From Glossina fuscipes (taxonomy: Eukaryota > Arthropoda > Insecta > Diptera > Glossinidae): a stretch of 64,000 nt of DNA. Numbering within the stretch: position 1 is the stretch's first letter; every line of letters begins with the position of its first letter. The stretch covers positions 44,844,216 through 44,908,215 of the forward strand of contig NW_023998415.1 in the NCBI RefSeq assembly GCF_014805625.2. Direction: 5' to 3'. The notes below the pieces were generated by a model. The model searched no databases. It was not told where the DNA came from and was given only the letters and a program-made list of their open reading frames with translations. The translations under genes and the position numbers were made by a program. Shown piece by piece: positions 13,980 to 26,760 of this stretch.

Positions 13980-14625
13980 TATAATCACCTGGTTCAGTAG
14001 CTATCTCTCTGGGCGCGCCCGACGGGTGTTAGTGAATTCCTGCCAAACCAGAGTAATTGCCGTCACTTCTAGTGTTCCTCCAAGGCAGTCATCTTGGCTC
14101 GTTTTTAATTATTTTAAATGTGAACGACCTTCCTGACTGTATTCAAAAAACTTTCCCTCTCCATTAACTTACATATGTGGTACTAAACTTCTTCAGTGTG
14201 ATCTTTGGAACCTTTGTTTGTATAACAATCACATCCTGATAAATGTCTGTAATTAGAAAGACTTGGGAGTTGTTTTCGAGTCAAAACTCAAGTTTGATAT
14301 TCCTATAAAAGTTTCAGGATTGATAAAAAAGATTGATTAACGAATTCAAGGACCCATATATTACGAAGTGCTTGTGTAGTTCTTTAGCTAGACCAAGTCT
14401 TGAACGGTCGTCGGTAGTTTGGTCTCCTAGTTATAGATTCGAGTCTGTTCAACGGCACTTGTTGACGTTTTGCGCTTTGCGCGGTTTACAATGAGATTCT
14501 GCGCTAGCTCTTCCACTACTTCTACGAGTAGATTGAAGCTCATTGGCTTACCTATCTTTGGAAAAAAGGCGTGGCGAAAAAAAGTTTGGAACTGTAGCGT
14601 GTAACATTCGTCTTTAAGCCAATAA
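13980..14625 (+). pseudogene. Non-LTR (jockey-like) reverse transcriptase relic
   Basis: Conceptual + strand translation gives pieces typical of the thumb side of jockey/I-type reverse transcriptases: TWFSSYLSGRARRVLV, then VTSSVPPRQSSWLVFNYF (compare the family's 'VPQGSHLGPLLF' block), then LGVVFESKLKFDI, and later a DPY / VWSP-like block. Stops and frame changes separate the blocks, so this is a dead fragment. No poly(A) tail or target duplication was found. The clade assignment is an inference from the motif order. Confidence 0.6.
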
Positions 14626-15559
14626 AGGGAGATGTCTTTTCGCCGACTTTATTAGAACTTATAATAATATTCACATCCCCAGTAGGGTCTCAAGGCATTC
14701 TGTGCTCTTGCAACTTTCCACCATTTGTGAACCAATTATGGGTTCGTTGTTCAATTCGTTTTGGGTAATATGTAAAATGCTCAACGATCATTATGACTTA
14801 CTTGATCTGTCCGTCTGTTTTGTCCGCTAACAGCTAAACATTTTCGAGTCTTGTATAATGCACGTAGATTGAATCGAAATATTCCGTTATATTTGATTTT
14901 GTCATTTCTCACTTCTCACTTCTCACTCATTAATAATGAATAAACAAGCACATATTCATTCATCAATATCATCATCCCTGTATGTTAATTTAGGGCTTAG
15001 TTGAATGCCAGTGTATATTACATGTTCATCTTTTGTTTACTTTTATTTATATTCTTCTCTTCTCTATACTATATTTTAAGTTATTTTGTAGCTTACATTC
15101 GGCTAATGACTTGTTTGGTAGCGGAATTTAATTAATTAAATAAATAAATTAACTCTATATAGTTGCATAAGAACCGTGAAATTTTTTAATTAAGGGTGCC
15201 TTGAATCTTCTGGAATATGTGGGAAAATGTTAGTTATCGGCGAAAAATGTTTTCTTTAAAATTTCGCAATTTTTCGCTATCCAAATGTCTTGGACATAGC
15301 GACTGACAATGATGTGTGCAGTTTTAATGACGATATGATTAGAAATTCTAAAAATCTTTGAAGATGGATGGATTGATACCCAATCAATATAAGCCCGTGT
15401 ACCTCAAAATATAGTCTTTGGCAGCGACAAGCAGCATAAGAAAGAAAAAATTTATTTTTATATCAATCACCGAACGATGAAGGGGATATTCATTTTGTCA
15501 AAACGTTTGCAACGCCCAGAATTAAGGTTGAGAGACCCTACAAACTATGCTATGCTCGA

Positions 15560-15960
15560 TTTAAGCATGTCCGTCTGTCCGTCTGCGTAATGTCCGCTAA
15601 ACATTCTCCTGGCCGCACTGTAAATTTGGCAAAAATATTGGGAGTTCTTGTACGCAAGTTGGCGTGGACCTGCCTATAGGACCCAGCATAACACCTCTAC
15701 TTTTCAAATAGAATAATAACTTGGTTTTTTGTTCATTACTTATAAACCACAGCAGATGAAAAACATATACCAAAAATTTGGACGCATATGCTATGGACGA
15801 TGCTGTAATACCTGCGTCAAAATTCAATGTTATAGTGTAAATTTTAATTTTTTTTTTCAATGCCTTTACAAGCCACAGAAGCAAGGCTCACAACCCCTAT
15901 ATAACGTATAAATTCTTGCAGACTTTCAAATTTGGAACGCCACTCAACATGCTCGTCTGT
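15560..15960 (-). repeat. Second dispersed repeat family, - copy
   Basis: Inverted partner of 11428-11880, beginning on + with GTCCGTCTGTCCGTCTGCG. The equivalent frame reads SNEQKTKLLFYLKSRGV, so the two copies are recent relatives. Confidence 0.55.
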
Positions 15961-16364
15961 GCATCGGTCCAACTATTCAGTAACTGCGGTAAACATTTGT
16001 CCGTTTGCATAAATGAAGATATCGCCTATGAATTTTCAGTAGAATTGGAAAACGACCCATACCGGACAAAGGATACGCTTACAAAGGGCACATACGCCCA
16101 TGCAACAAAAACTATGAATACCTTCCCATTTTTTTTTTTTTTTTTTTTTTTTAGCTAATTTTTTGATGGAATTGTATACATCTTATAGGAACTCTAATGC
16201 ATTATACATATGTCAGTGGGTCTGCTCAAAATTAAACCACCTAGTTATTGACTTCCTAGCGGCAAACTGATGCGGACCTTGGACGCTTTAGTAGACGCTT
16301 TAAGTGAGATCGGATTGTTCATACGGTTTTTGCCTATCAAATCAGTTAATTGCAAGCTTTAAGC

Positions 16365-16634
16365 CAGGGATAGGTAACTTTTTACTTGATCAATATGCAC
16401 TAAAAAAAAATCCTTAATTTTCATATCGCGGCGGGACCCAAGACCAACTATTTTGAAATCGTTAACTTTACGGCTTAATGCAAACGAATTTGACATTTGA
16501 TAATTGCAAACCGGCTGAGCCGGCGGTACTGAATGCAAATACAATCCATTTGCAGCATTTGCTATCTTGCGACCAAATGACAATTAGTGAAAGTTTTAAA
16601 CGTAACCCCACCGGCCGGCGGTTGCCTCTATCTG
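16365..16634. mobile_element. hAT-type MITE, 270 bp, with 8-bp target duplication
   Basis: The element begins CAGGGATAGGTAAC; read from the other end it begins CAGATAGAGGCAAC (10 of 14 match). It is flanked on both sides by the perfect 8-bp direct repeat CTTTAAGC (16357-16364 and 16635-16642). CAG termini, short imperfect inverted repeats and an 8-bp duplication are the hallmarks of hAT elements. The interior is more GC-rich than its surroundings and encodes no transposase. Confidence 0.75.
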
Positions 16635-17389
16635 CTTTAAGCCGATGTTGCTGCAAAGCCGCTTAAATTTTATGTTGAAAACACTTTCAATAAATTGCAC
16701 TGTGCAAAATGTTAAAATAACGTTTCGTAATACTTTAGAAATATTTTGAGAAAGTCATGCAGAACGATTTTAACATGCTTTGGATAACTTTCTTTGTAAT
16801 TTTATAACGATTATTACGTATTCAAGAAATCTGCGCATCTTCTTATTGGCAGTAAGTAATCAATCTTTCCTTTCTACTGAATGCTTTAAATTTTCATTCA
16901 ATAAAATATTCATGTATTAAGTTAATCGATGAACTGTTCATTTCTTCGTAATTGCTTAATCCTAACTGCCATTTTTAATTTCTAAATCATTTCGAAACAG
17001 TGGAGCTTCCGAAAAGAAAACTATTAACGTTGCTACGGTCATCATTCAAAACATGATCTACTTGGGATAGATAATCGATAATATTCATATTTAAAGTTAT
17101 TAGCGAATTTATAATTCATTGTCGAAAACGCAATAACCCTAATATGGGCTAATTGCAGTTTATAGATGAGACAATGAATTTCTATAGATTGCAAAATTGC
17201 GGTAATAAACGAGTAATTATTCGGTGTTTGCAAAAATTTTGATCAGCAACAAATGATAATGAAATGGAAAATACATAACGGTTAAATTTGATGATTTTAA
17301 CTTTCCTCTACACAAAATAACAGTTTTCAATTTAATATTATTGATTTATTCGGCGTACGCGTACGCTAATCCTGCAGCGCTCAAAATTC

Positions 17390-17770
17390 GTCTTCTTTCA
17401 AATTCACTATTTTTATTGTTTACTTGACGACATTTGCTGACGAACTCCACCAAATACGTTCAGAGGCTTATGGTGATGCTGCTCCATCATATCTCAATTT
17501 TCAGTTTTGGGTTCAACGATTGACAAGTGAGTGAAAATACCATTTGTTGGCCACTTTTTGCAAGAGTTGCCCGGGATGCGCAGTTGCAGCTCGAATGGGA
17601 AGTTCTGTCACAAGCAGCGTGCACACCCGACACGGCGCTTCCTGATTACCACATGTGCAGATCGGTGCAGCATGGCTTGGCCGGCCCGCGGATCCGCCAC
17701 GTTGAAGAAGTGCGAAAGTGGCTCGGCAGGTGCCATGTTGGCAAAAATATTGTAAAATATTGTACAAAAT
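17390..17770 (+). pseudogene. Internally deleted mariner-like transposase relic
   Basis: At 17430-17525 the + strand reads ADELHQIRSEAYGDAAPSYL followed by FWVQRL, which resembles the first helix-turn-helix of mariner transposases. Next, in a shifted frame at about 17580-17730, comes LEWEVLSQAACTPDTALPDY then HMCRSVQHGLAG and EEVRKWLG, the family's C-terminal 'YSPDLAPSDYHLF...EEVRKW' block. The central region with the first two catalytic Asp is absent. Local GC is higher than in the flanks. I did not find clean inverted repeats. Confidence 0.65.
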
Positions 17771-19146
17771 AATGGAAAATAATGGTTGATTAATATATAT
17801 TGTATCAATGCCTTTTTCAAATGAAAAAGTGATCAATATTTTTGCAAACATCTAATAACATTAAAATAATCTACAATTGCTCGTAAGTGTCGCCTAATGA
17901 TAAGATTATTCTGAACTTGTTTTTCTTTATTGTCATTTTTTATACCGCTGTTATCTAACGGCACTCTACATATTTAATGAACATAGTCTGCATAGTCTGC
18001 GATCGAAGAGAAATTGCATTTAAATTGAATTTTATCAAAAGTAACTTCGAATCCGGAATTAATTATGATATTGTTTGTAAATTTACAGCGTTTACTTTTC
18101 TTTAAACATTAATATGAAAATTTAGTTTAATAATCATTGAAATAACACATTTTCTTTTTCTTTCATTCTTTTTTTTGTAACTTTTTTGGTTTCTAAAATT
18201 GCATTCTCAGCTTATTTTATTTTTTATTCTTCAATATCCTTTTTGTTTTTGTAAACTTTTTTTTTTAATTTTTTTATTTTTTAAAAACAATGTTCATGAG
18301 TTTGCTAGTTTCTGAAGCTTTCCTTTCTTTAATTCATCCTTGTTTTATCGAAATTGAGAGAAACGCTTAACGCATATGATGTGTAATTTAACGATGCGAA
18401 AATATTTTATTATGTTTAAATAAAAAATGTTGCAATAGCAGTCGTACGTGTATAGCTGGTCTTAAGAAAATTCAATCATCAATCTATGGGATCACTGAAA
18501 AATTGATATATAACAAAAGTGAAACATTATTTAAAATCATTTATTAAAATAAAAAATTAACGTCAAAGTAATGTTTGTATTTTTTTTTTTTTTTTTTTTT
18601 TTGGGATTACTTTATAACACTAATTGAATTTGAAAATTTAAATGCCGTTCTAAGGTCTGGCGATGTTATGCGTTAACCCATTGCTGATATTCGATCATTT
18701 TACAAAGGTTTAGAGTGGACATCGAAATTAGTCGATGAGGTGTTTTCAGTTAATGGCAGGTCAAAAATGCCGTGAAAGAATTAAAACTGAATACATATTT
18801 TCTGATTGACTGGCCATTGAGCAAATTTGAAAATAAAGATGCCTCGCGCACTATACAGAAGAAACTATAATTTATATTTTGAATGGTAAATATTTTTCTC
18901 AAGCCCAGTATGAATAATATTTAGGAAAATCATTTTAAAAATTCACTACAAACATGGACATAATTAAGGCACGGATGATTAGGCTAAGGGCCCTTGCGCA
19001 ATAAATAGCAAATTGTAGTGATACAACATACAGCGCATATAGATATGAAACTTGCATTTTCGTGGCCTAATCAGGGTTCAGTCAACTAAGAAGTCAATAG
19101 AAATACTTTACAAATTTTGATGTAACCGTATTGTCCAACGCGAATT

Positions 19147-21191
19147 CTAGACAATTCTTAATTTTTGCGTATATTGGAAACGAATCATGTACAATTTTAT
19201 AAACACACACCATGAATAAGGTTTTGCTTGCTGAGACGTTATGTCCTCGTCTTGACTGCCAATAGCCTTTTTCACATACTAAAAAGAGGAGAAAGAAATT
19301 TAAAAAATATCGTTCAATTCGGTCAATGGCATAACCGATGTTAATAAATTTCTCTTACCATAGGATTAAGTATGATATCTTCTTCCATTACATTAATTTT
19401 TTTTATTAGATTCATAGTCTTATCCATGTCTTGTTGAATCTTGAGGAACATTTCCGATGAATTATACTTTTCAGGATCATCTTTAAATATTACCATACCA
19501 TCCTTTTGATTGATACTGGCATAAATTTCACCAGATTTTATCTAAATTTTTAAAGACGCATATGCTTATAAAACTTATTGATTGAATTACATAACAATTT
19601 CATTTTATACCATTTTTAATATATATTTTTCCGCTAGAGCAGCTGTAGGCAATTGAACTCTGCTGGCCACATCCGAGAGCGATAACGTTAGAAACGTCTT
19701 GGTTAACCTTTGAATATTTTTCTTGTACAATGATGTCGCGACCTAAATCGTTTTAAGCATTTATTTAATAGCGAATAATTAGTATTTCTTAAATTACGTT
19801 TTATTTTAGGTGTTTTTTTTTTTCGCCTTTCATTAGGATTAAAAAATGTTCCTGCTCACCTGTTTAACTAAACCCATATTATTATCACGTAGAAATGTTT
19901 CGCTGAACTTATTAATAACGGCACGTAATTCTTCGCTAGAAGCGGTGGCATAGGCAATGGCCACTGCATGATAGACCTGAGCAATTGGTTTCATGAAACG
20001 AGATATTACTTGAGACGAATACTTCGGTATGGGTACAATCTACAATGAATACGAAAATATTTCATAGTATTTTAATATTTAATAAAAAAAAACATTAAAA
20101 ATGTAATTAATCACCTTGCCATGCAATATTAATGAAACCAATATAAATTTTTTATACGCCTCAAGCATAATATATGACATCGCCATGGCAGGCGTTGATA
20201 TACAGGCTTCAAAAAAGTATAAAGCACGTTCGAAATTCTTAACCGCCGTATAAATCATGCCACCATAATAGTAATATAGTAGAAAGTATTCAGCATCACC
20301 ATTTGGATCCTAAAGGCAAATATTCGATTAAATGTCAATTAATCCAAATTTAAATAGTTCTACCGGTTTATGTACTCGTGTTTCCGAAGCAGTTGTTATG
20401 GAGGTAATATCCGTATCTAAATATTTTAATGCCACCTTAAAACATTTTGACTTAAGGCTAAGCTTACATAGATCGGCGTGTATAGGCGTCAATTGAGACT
20501 CGCTGCTACGTATTTGATTAATGGCAGCCGCTAATACGTTAAGGGCATATATGCAGCTAGGTTGTGTGACTATTTTTTTGGTAAACAGATGACATAATTC
20601 GTAGTCTTTTGAAAAAAAAAAAAAAATAAATAAATAAATAACAGAGTAATGTGAATTAATTTTATGTAATTAATCACTAACGCTTGCCACTTACAGACAT
20701 GGGCAGCTAGTTGAACTTGGTAAACATCGCATTGTTCTATAAAATCCTTAAATAATGTAAAGATAGCATCAGCGTCTAGATTCAAATTCTATTAAAAGAT
20801 TTTTAAAAAAATATTAGAAGCAATAAAACGAATTTTTCAGTTAAGTGTTTTTCTTTCACATACTGCAGCGCAATTGAATTTTGCTACCAATACATAAAGG
20901 ACACCTAGAGAATGTTGTGATACGTTCAGCGTTTCCAACACATTATCAAGTATGCTCCAGTTTTTGTTTAATAATTCATCACATTCAAGCAAATGGGTAG
21001 CTAAGTCCTCAAACAATCCTAATAGGAAAAAATATATTTATGTAGAAGTTGTTTGCTACTTTTTTGTTTTTGTACAGTTATCCTAAAAATTCCCGCTATT
21101 CGCAGATTGTTGATGATTCCCTTCTTAAATGCTTACCTGATGAACTATGGGTTCGCACACTATTCACAAAATTCTCCAAGGCGCTGGCCAT
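19147..21191 (-). CDS. CSN3: COP9 signalosome complex subunit 3, nine exons
   Basis: Subunit of the COP9 signalosome, which removes NEDD8 from cullin-RING ubiquitin ligases in nucleus and cytoplasm. CDS exons in transcript order: 21191-21137, 21018-20864, 20788-20695, 20605-20364, 20309-20115, 20039-19860, 19742-19611, 19541-19359, 19278-19147; all junctions are GT-AG and all phases agree, giving 455 aa. Diagnostic blocks follow the human protein in order: [20 protein letters not shown] at the start, [18 protein letters not shown] (exon 4), [20 protein letters not shown] (exon 5), [14 protein letters not shown] (exon 6), [19 protein letters not shown] (exon 7, PCI domain) and [12 protein letters not shown] (exon 8). 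The PCI domain spans roughly residues 200-370. The last exon ends [15 protein letters not shown] and then runs about 23 further residues to TAG, longer than the human C terminus. Confidence 0.95.
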
Positions 21192-22187
21192 GCTTTTTTT
21201 CTTTGTTATTCTACTCTACTTATGTTAAACAAAGAACTACTTTTTCAATTTCTCTATTGGGCTCCTTTATTCTTTTTTATCAACTTATGATACATTTAAT
21301 TGAAAGCGCATAAAACTAAATACATTATGCACTGAACACTAGTTAATTAAAACAATTCCTCTTTCATAAATGTTATCCTACTTCTTTCTTGATAATTTTT
21401 AGTTGCTTTCCTTTTTATTGCGAGAAACAGCAATGTTTGCGAAAGTCCAGTTAATATCTTTGTTAGGGATTGTGCACTATAACTGGGAATAAAGAATTAA
21501 TTTATTATTTATAAGGGCATATATAAAAAATAAATATCTTATAAATAATTATAATTTAAAAAAAAAAAACATCAAATATGTAACATCAGCTAGATGAATT
21601 GATAATACACACTAATTTAGAATATATTGAGTTTATCTAAAAAATACAAAATAATATTATTATATATATATTTTGTGACTTTTTAAAATTTGGTAACCCT
21701 GCATTAATAAATGATAAAGTATGCATCAGCTGTTATTGCTAGGGCGGAGTGTTTGTGTTGTGTGCGCGTCTTTTTCATGTTTGGTTATAATTTGTGAAAA
21801 TATGTCTAAATGACACGCAAAGGTTCATTAAAATTCTTTAAATTTATTACAAATCGTGTCAAACTTGTTTTGCGCAATTGTTTCTATGATTTGTTTTGCT
21901 GTTAGTAGATGACGTTCACGTTACCACTTATAAATATATGTGGATACTTATATATATATATATATGTATATACATATATATATGGTAAGTGCTGCCAGAT
22001 TGCGATGTAATTCATATGTTGTTCGTGTCTTTGCTAACGATTGGAATTGAATCTTAACAACATTAAAGTGGTCGTTTAGAAGCGTTACAGTTACTGAAGT
22101 TTGAGGTAATTTAAAGGCATTGGAATGACTAAGTTTAGAAATTTAAATCATATGTTTTTTCATCTATAATTTGAATTTTAAAGAGAA
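21192..22187. promoter_or_regulatory. Divergent intergenic region between CSN3 and zinc-finger gene
   Basis: The start codons of CSN3 (-) and the C2H2 gene (+) face away from each other across about 1 kb. The stretch contains AT repeats (21951-21982), AGTTAATATC-type AT-rich DNA and no exon-like frame. It presumably holds both promoters and 5' UTRs; I cannot point to a TATA box with confidence. Confidence 0.5.
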
Positions 22188-25100
22188 ATGGCTGATATAC
22201 AAGAAATCGATCTAGAAAATTTGGATTCCTTAATTGAATATTGTCCAGACATAAATAAACTCGATGAATCTAATCTAATTCCAAAAGAAAGCTCTTCAAA
22301 AATTAATACGAAACTATCGGACGAATCTAAAACTCTTCTTATATTCGTTTGCCCGTTATGCTATCGCCAATATGAATTAGAAGAAGATTTGCACGGACAT
22401 CTCTTACTATATCACCATTATGAACCTACGGGATCTATATCTATTGATCAGAATCTGAACAATGTTAACAAAATTGAAGACGACGAAATAGTTTTAAAGC
22501 AAAAATCGGAGCAAAGTGACGTTTCTGTTGCGAAAATTGATAGCGAACTACGTCCGGTGCCATTTAAGGATTTTCGCTTAATAATACGTAGTAAAATGTC
22601 CATTGTATGTATGTCTTCATCAAATTGTTCGTATAGATTTGAAACTACCGTACAATTGGAATTACATCTTAAATGTCATACCTTGGAAAAGGATAAATTC
22701 AAATGTTTTATTTGTTCGGTCGACTTTAATAATTGGCGGCGCTGTTCCATACATCTGTGGAAATCGCACCAATTGGAAGTAGATTTGTTAAAATGTCCAA
22801 TATGTGAATATAAGGCCCATAATTCCGGTAAGTGGAAATTTTGAATTAAATAAATTAAAAAATAATATGTATTTCAAACAATTCATAAATCGCATATACA
22901 TTTAATACAAATAGATATATAATGGGTTAAATTGTACAAATTGTTCATTCTGAGTTCAATATTCATATAACTAGATGGTCTCTATTTTCCTATGTATCTG
23001 AAGTTTAGTAATCAAGTATGAGATTACATGGAGAATAAGAATTCTGCTGGATAAGCAAAATGAATGCCTGAAAAATCTCTATTCTGTCCCAAAAATTTCT
23101 CCTAAAATCCTCGTGAAAATATCTGAACTAACTTTCTATATAGCCATTCCGCCAATATATTGCGATACGAATGATAAGAGGGGAAGCTGTCAGGCAAATA
23201 TGTTGTCTGTGTTGTTCTTTAACAAATGATTATTTGAAAGTACTTGAAGTGATGTAGGGTGTGTTAAAAAATATTAAACATTGATTAACTACATGATCTT
23301 ATTTTCTGTTTTTAATTTTTTATTAATCAGTTTTGGTCTGGCGTCATATGCGCGTTCACAAAAAGTGGAAGCCACGTATATTGCGCTCTTTGAAAGCGGT
23401 TAAGGAGCGTAGGCGACGTACCTTACAGCATACTTTAGTTAAATCCGGCGACGAGAAATCGAAATTAGTGGCTAAAAAAAATAGATATTATTCGGAGAAA
23501 ACTTGCGAGATATGTAATCGGAAATTTGTTAATGGAAAAACCTTATCGAAGCATATAAAAACCGTGCATAATAAAATCTTGCCATTCATTTGCAATATTT
23601 GCGGTAAAAAGTCGGCTAGGAAGGCCAGTTTAATAGTAAGTGAAACGCTTTCAAAAAACCAAAAAAATAAAAAAAATAAAGTGAAAAGACACGACAGCAT
23701 TCCTTCAATAACTGAAAACATATCCTTAAGGAAAGCCTATAACAAGTGACGCTGTGGTCGGTATTCTTTCTTAATTAAACGAAAATGGAAAAATTAAGAA
23801 AAAATTTGTAAACTAAGTAAAAAATGTAATGTTGTTGTGCCTTTTCCTGAGAATATTTTTCCGACTCATGATGTCTGCGCTGCTTAAGAGTGCGTGTACT
23901 AACTTTGTTATTTCGTTTGAAATCAATGACATCGAATATCATATATAGTATCTCATATATGTGTCGCGTATTTTATATATATATGTCAACAATACGCAAG
24001 GACAAGGATATATATATATATATAAGTGCAGTCCTCGTGTATTGTTGACATAACATATGTGTCCAAGAAAAATATTTTACGACGGACTGTCATATGTATT
24101 CAATGGAAATGTGAGAAAACTATTTGTTTGACTTTTTTCCTTCCAACAATCACTCATACTTTTCGTGAAATTTTCATACAAAAGTTTCGCACAAATATTT
24201 TTTAGGGGTTGCTTTGGAAAAATATTTCGATCTCCATATATATTTATTTGGAGTGCCGCTGCTGTAGTCGCTTGACAATGAACCGATGATGAGCTGCACA
24301 AAAAGCTTCCATTCATTTCGAAGGACTTATGGAAAGATTCGAATGTTAATACGGGAATATGTTATGTTCATCTGACTTCTTTCTTTATTCTCAGATCTCA
24401 TTCCGGAAGAAAAAATGTAAGACTATTATTTTTATGTTAACAAAAAAAAAAAAAAAAAAAAAAAAAATGTGGGGAGCAGAGCATCTTCCTCGCCTAACCA
24501 ATCAAGTCTTTTGTCAGCTCTGATCGATGTTTCTAAAATATTTTCCCTCTTACTGTCGTAGTTATGTAGTTTTGTAAGTTTTTTCTTTTTTTTTTTTATA
24601 CGAAATTCAAATAATGGCATTGCCCTCCTAACGCCATATCATTAAATTTGAGCAGAGAGGAATTTTTTTATTTTTTAATATTTTTTCAGACCTATTTGCG
24701 GGTGGATCAGATCTACTTTAGAGCTAGGTCTTTGGAAAATGTCATTTATTTACATATTTATTTACATATATACGTGGTATGGACAGAAAACACACACACA
24801 CACACATGGTATGTGCTTACATATACGTATTTATACTTTCCATTTCCCCTCAGAGAAAGATGGAAAATTAGGCAATTATGTATAGAAATGGATTGAAATA
24901 AATCATACATAGAGTTAAGGTTCAATTTATCAACGAAATAGCAAAGTCATCGATAATGTTTTTCATGCGCTTTCTGTGTGTGGCAGTTAATAATGGACTT
25001 GTCTTTTTCTCTTTTTTTTGCTTTTATAAATGCCATAATACATATATGAATTGATGTGTAAGAGATTAGGTGGTTTGTGTGTGGTTTGGCTAATGCGAAA

Positions 25101-25578
25101 ATGTAACTTTCTTTCCGAATTTCTTTAATCATCTGTAATTATTCCCTTCACTTTAAAAATTGTTTCTCTTTAATATAACATCTACCTGTTAAGGCATCTT
25201 CTAGTTTAGGCATTTTCTAGTGCTGAAAAGTTCTCTTTGGGTATTCTTTTAATTTTATTAACGCTCTCGAATTTGTCGTCTTGTGTATTTCGAGATAACG
25301 GAAATATGAGTAAACTGTAGATAATAAATTCAATCAATGAAAATCGGTCTATGATCGATCCACCTATAAGAAATTTAATTGGTTTTGAAATTTTCGTAAT
25401 GACAACTATTCCATTGTCAAGTTTTCGCTTATATTCTTGAAACATCACAACATTTTCTTCCTGGGAACGTTTGCATCTTTCATAATCATGGATGACACAG
25501 CAGTCATTAAATTTTTCTAGCGGAAAACTCTCTAGCATGCTTGGAAGGGCTTTTTTGCTTCTTTCCTCGCTAGACGCG

Positions 25579-25628
<50 letters not shown>

Positions 25629-25638
25629 NNNNNNNNNN

Positions 25639-25691
<53 letters not shown>

Positions 25692-26726
25692 CAAACACCC
25701 AGAATTTAATATGGACAGACGGTCACGAAAGTCGAATTTCAAATTATTCGATTATGAAGCTCATTGCCTCCGCTCAAGAGTGCACCCTTCCTTTCCTGGA
25801 CCGTCACGAGGTCATACGACATGTGTCAGTCATCAAATAACTGATCATCTCTTTTGGCCATGGATGAGAGTTGACAAATAAAACTAAAGCTAAAAGCTCG
25901 GTTGTATTCCAATGACAATCCGCCTGGGTGGCCAATTAGGCAAGAGTCTCGACTAGCAACTCAGTGGTCGTGGGTTCGAATCTCAAGTGCGGTAGAGTTT
26001 TTAATAAAAGCCGATAGCCTTAGATGCTAGTGCTTTTAAGAGTTTAGTCTTAGAATTTATTTCTCTGGCGAAATTAATAATAATAATAATAATATTCCAA
26101 TGACGCACAGGCGACACGCAAGGTATTGTTTTAATAGTGAAGAACTTTTGAAAATATTTAGCAAAAAAAAAAAAGGACCATTATTAACCGCCTCATCTCA
26201 TTATCTAGCTATCCATAAATACGTGTAGCGTTAAGTGATTAAAAAGATTTTGCTTAACTTTTGAACATTTTGGGATTGTATTTCTTTAAATTTAGATACA
26301 TATGCGTCAACATACCGGAGAGAAACCGTTACAATGTAAAATTTGTAAATTTGGTACACGTGATCCCAGCGTCTTGCATAAGCATCAACTCAGACATGAA
26401 AAGGTATAAAGTTGAAATATTTCCGCAGTACTATGTAAGCAGAAGGTATACGAATGCTATCGTTCCATTTGTATAATTTAGATCATCATAGACTATATAT
26501 ATATAAAGAACATGTATGCGGATAATTGATATGAAATTGATGGTTACGTCTACTTGGTCGATTATGAAGAATAAGAAGAGCAAAAAATTTTGTTATGCTT
26601 TTCTAGGCACGATCTAAGGCAGCGAAGACAAGGCAGAATTATGTTTTGCCAAACATTTTATATGACATGGATTCCTTTCCAGAATCTAACGAATATCAAG
26701 CCATTTGGGTTGCACTTGTCTTCTAT

Positions 26727-26760
<34 letters not shown>

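Larger units (their letters stand above)
10430..19140. other. Repeat-rich intergenic region
   Basis: Between the small membrane-protein gene and CSN3 no host exon is visible. Contents are a (TG)n array near 10650-10673, an inverted pair of a second repeat family (about 11428-11880 and 15560-15960), a partial SINE (12010-12093), a TACCCTACACC-family copy (12655-13023), a decayed non-LTR retrotransposon fragment (13980-14625), a hAT-type MITE (16365-16634), a deleted mariner (17390-17770), and simple poly-T tracts. Confidence 0.5.

Noticed and set aside
16359..16666. Overlapping 60-75-codon frames on both strands
   Set aside because: They lie wholly within the hAT-type MITE and owe their openness to its higher GC content.
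22188..22844. Single-exon 218-aa zinc-finger protein ending in intron sequence
   Set aside because: The last residues run through a consensus donor (CCG|GTAAGT); splicing to 23331 completes the fourth finger exactly.
25206..25881. Long opposing open frames across the (AG)n array (SLSLSL and RERERE proteins)
   Set aside because: They are produced by the dinucleotide repeat and span a 10-N gap; there is no start context, splice support or domain.
25917..26092. Functional tRNA gene
   Set aside because: A and B boxes are present, but no acceptor-stem pairing or tRNA fold is evident; the tail and target duplication identify it as a SINE.
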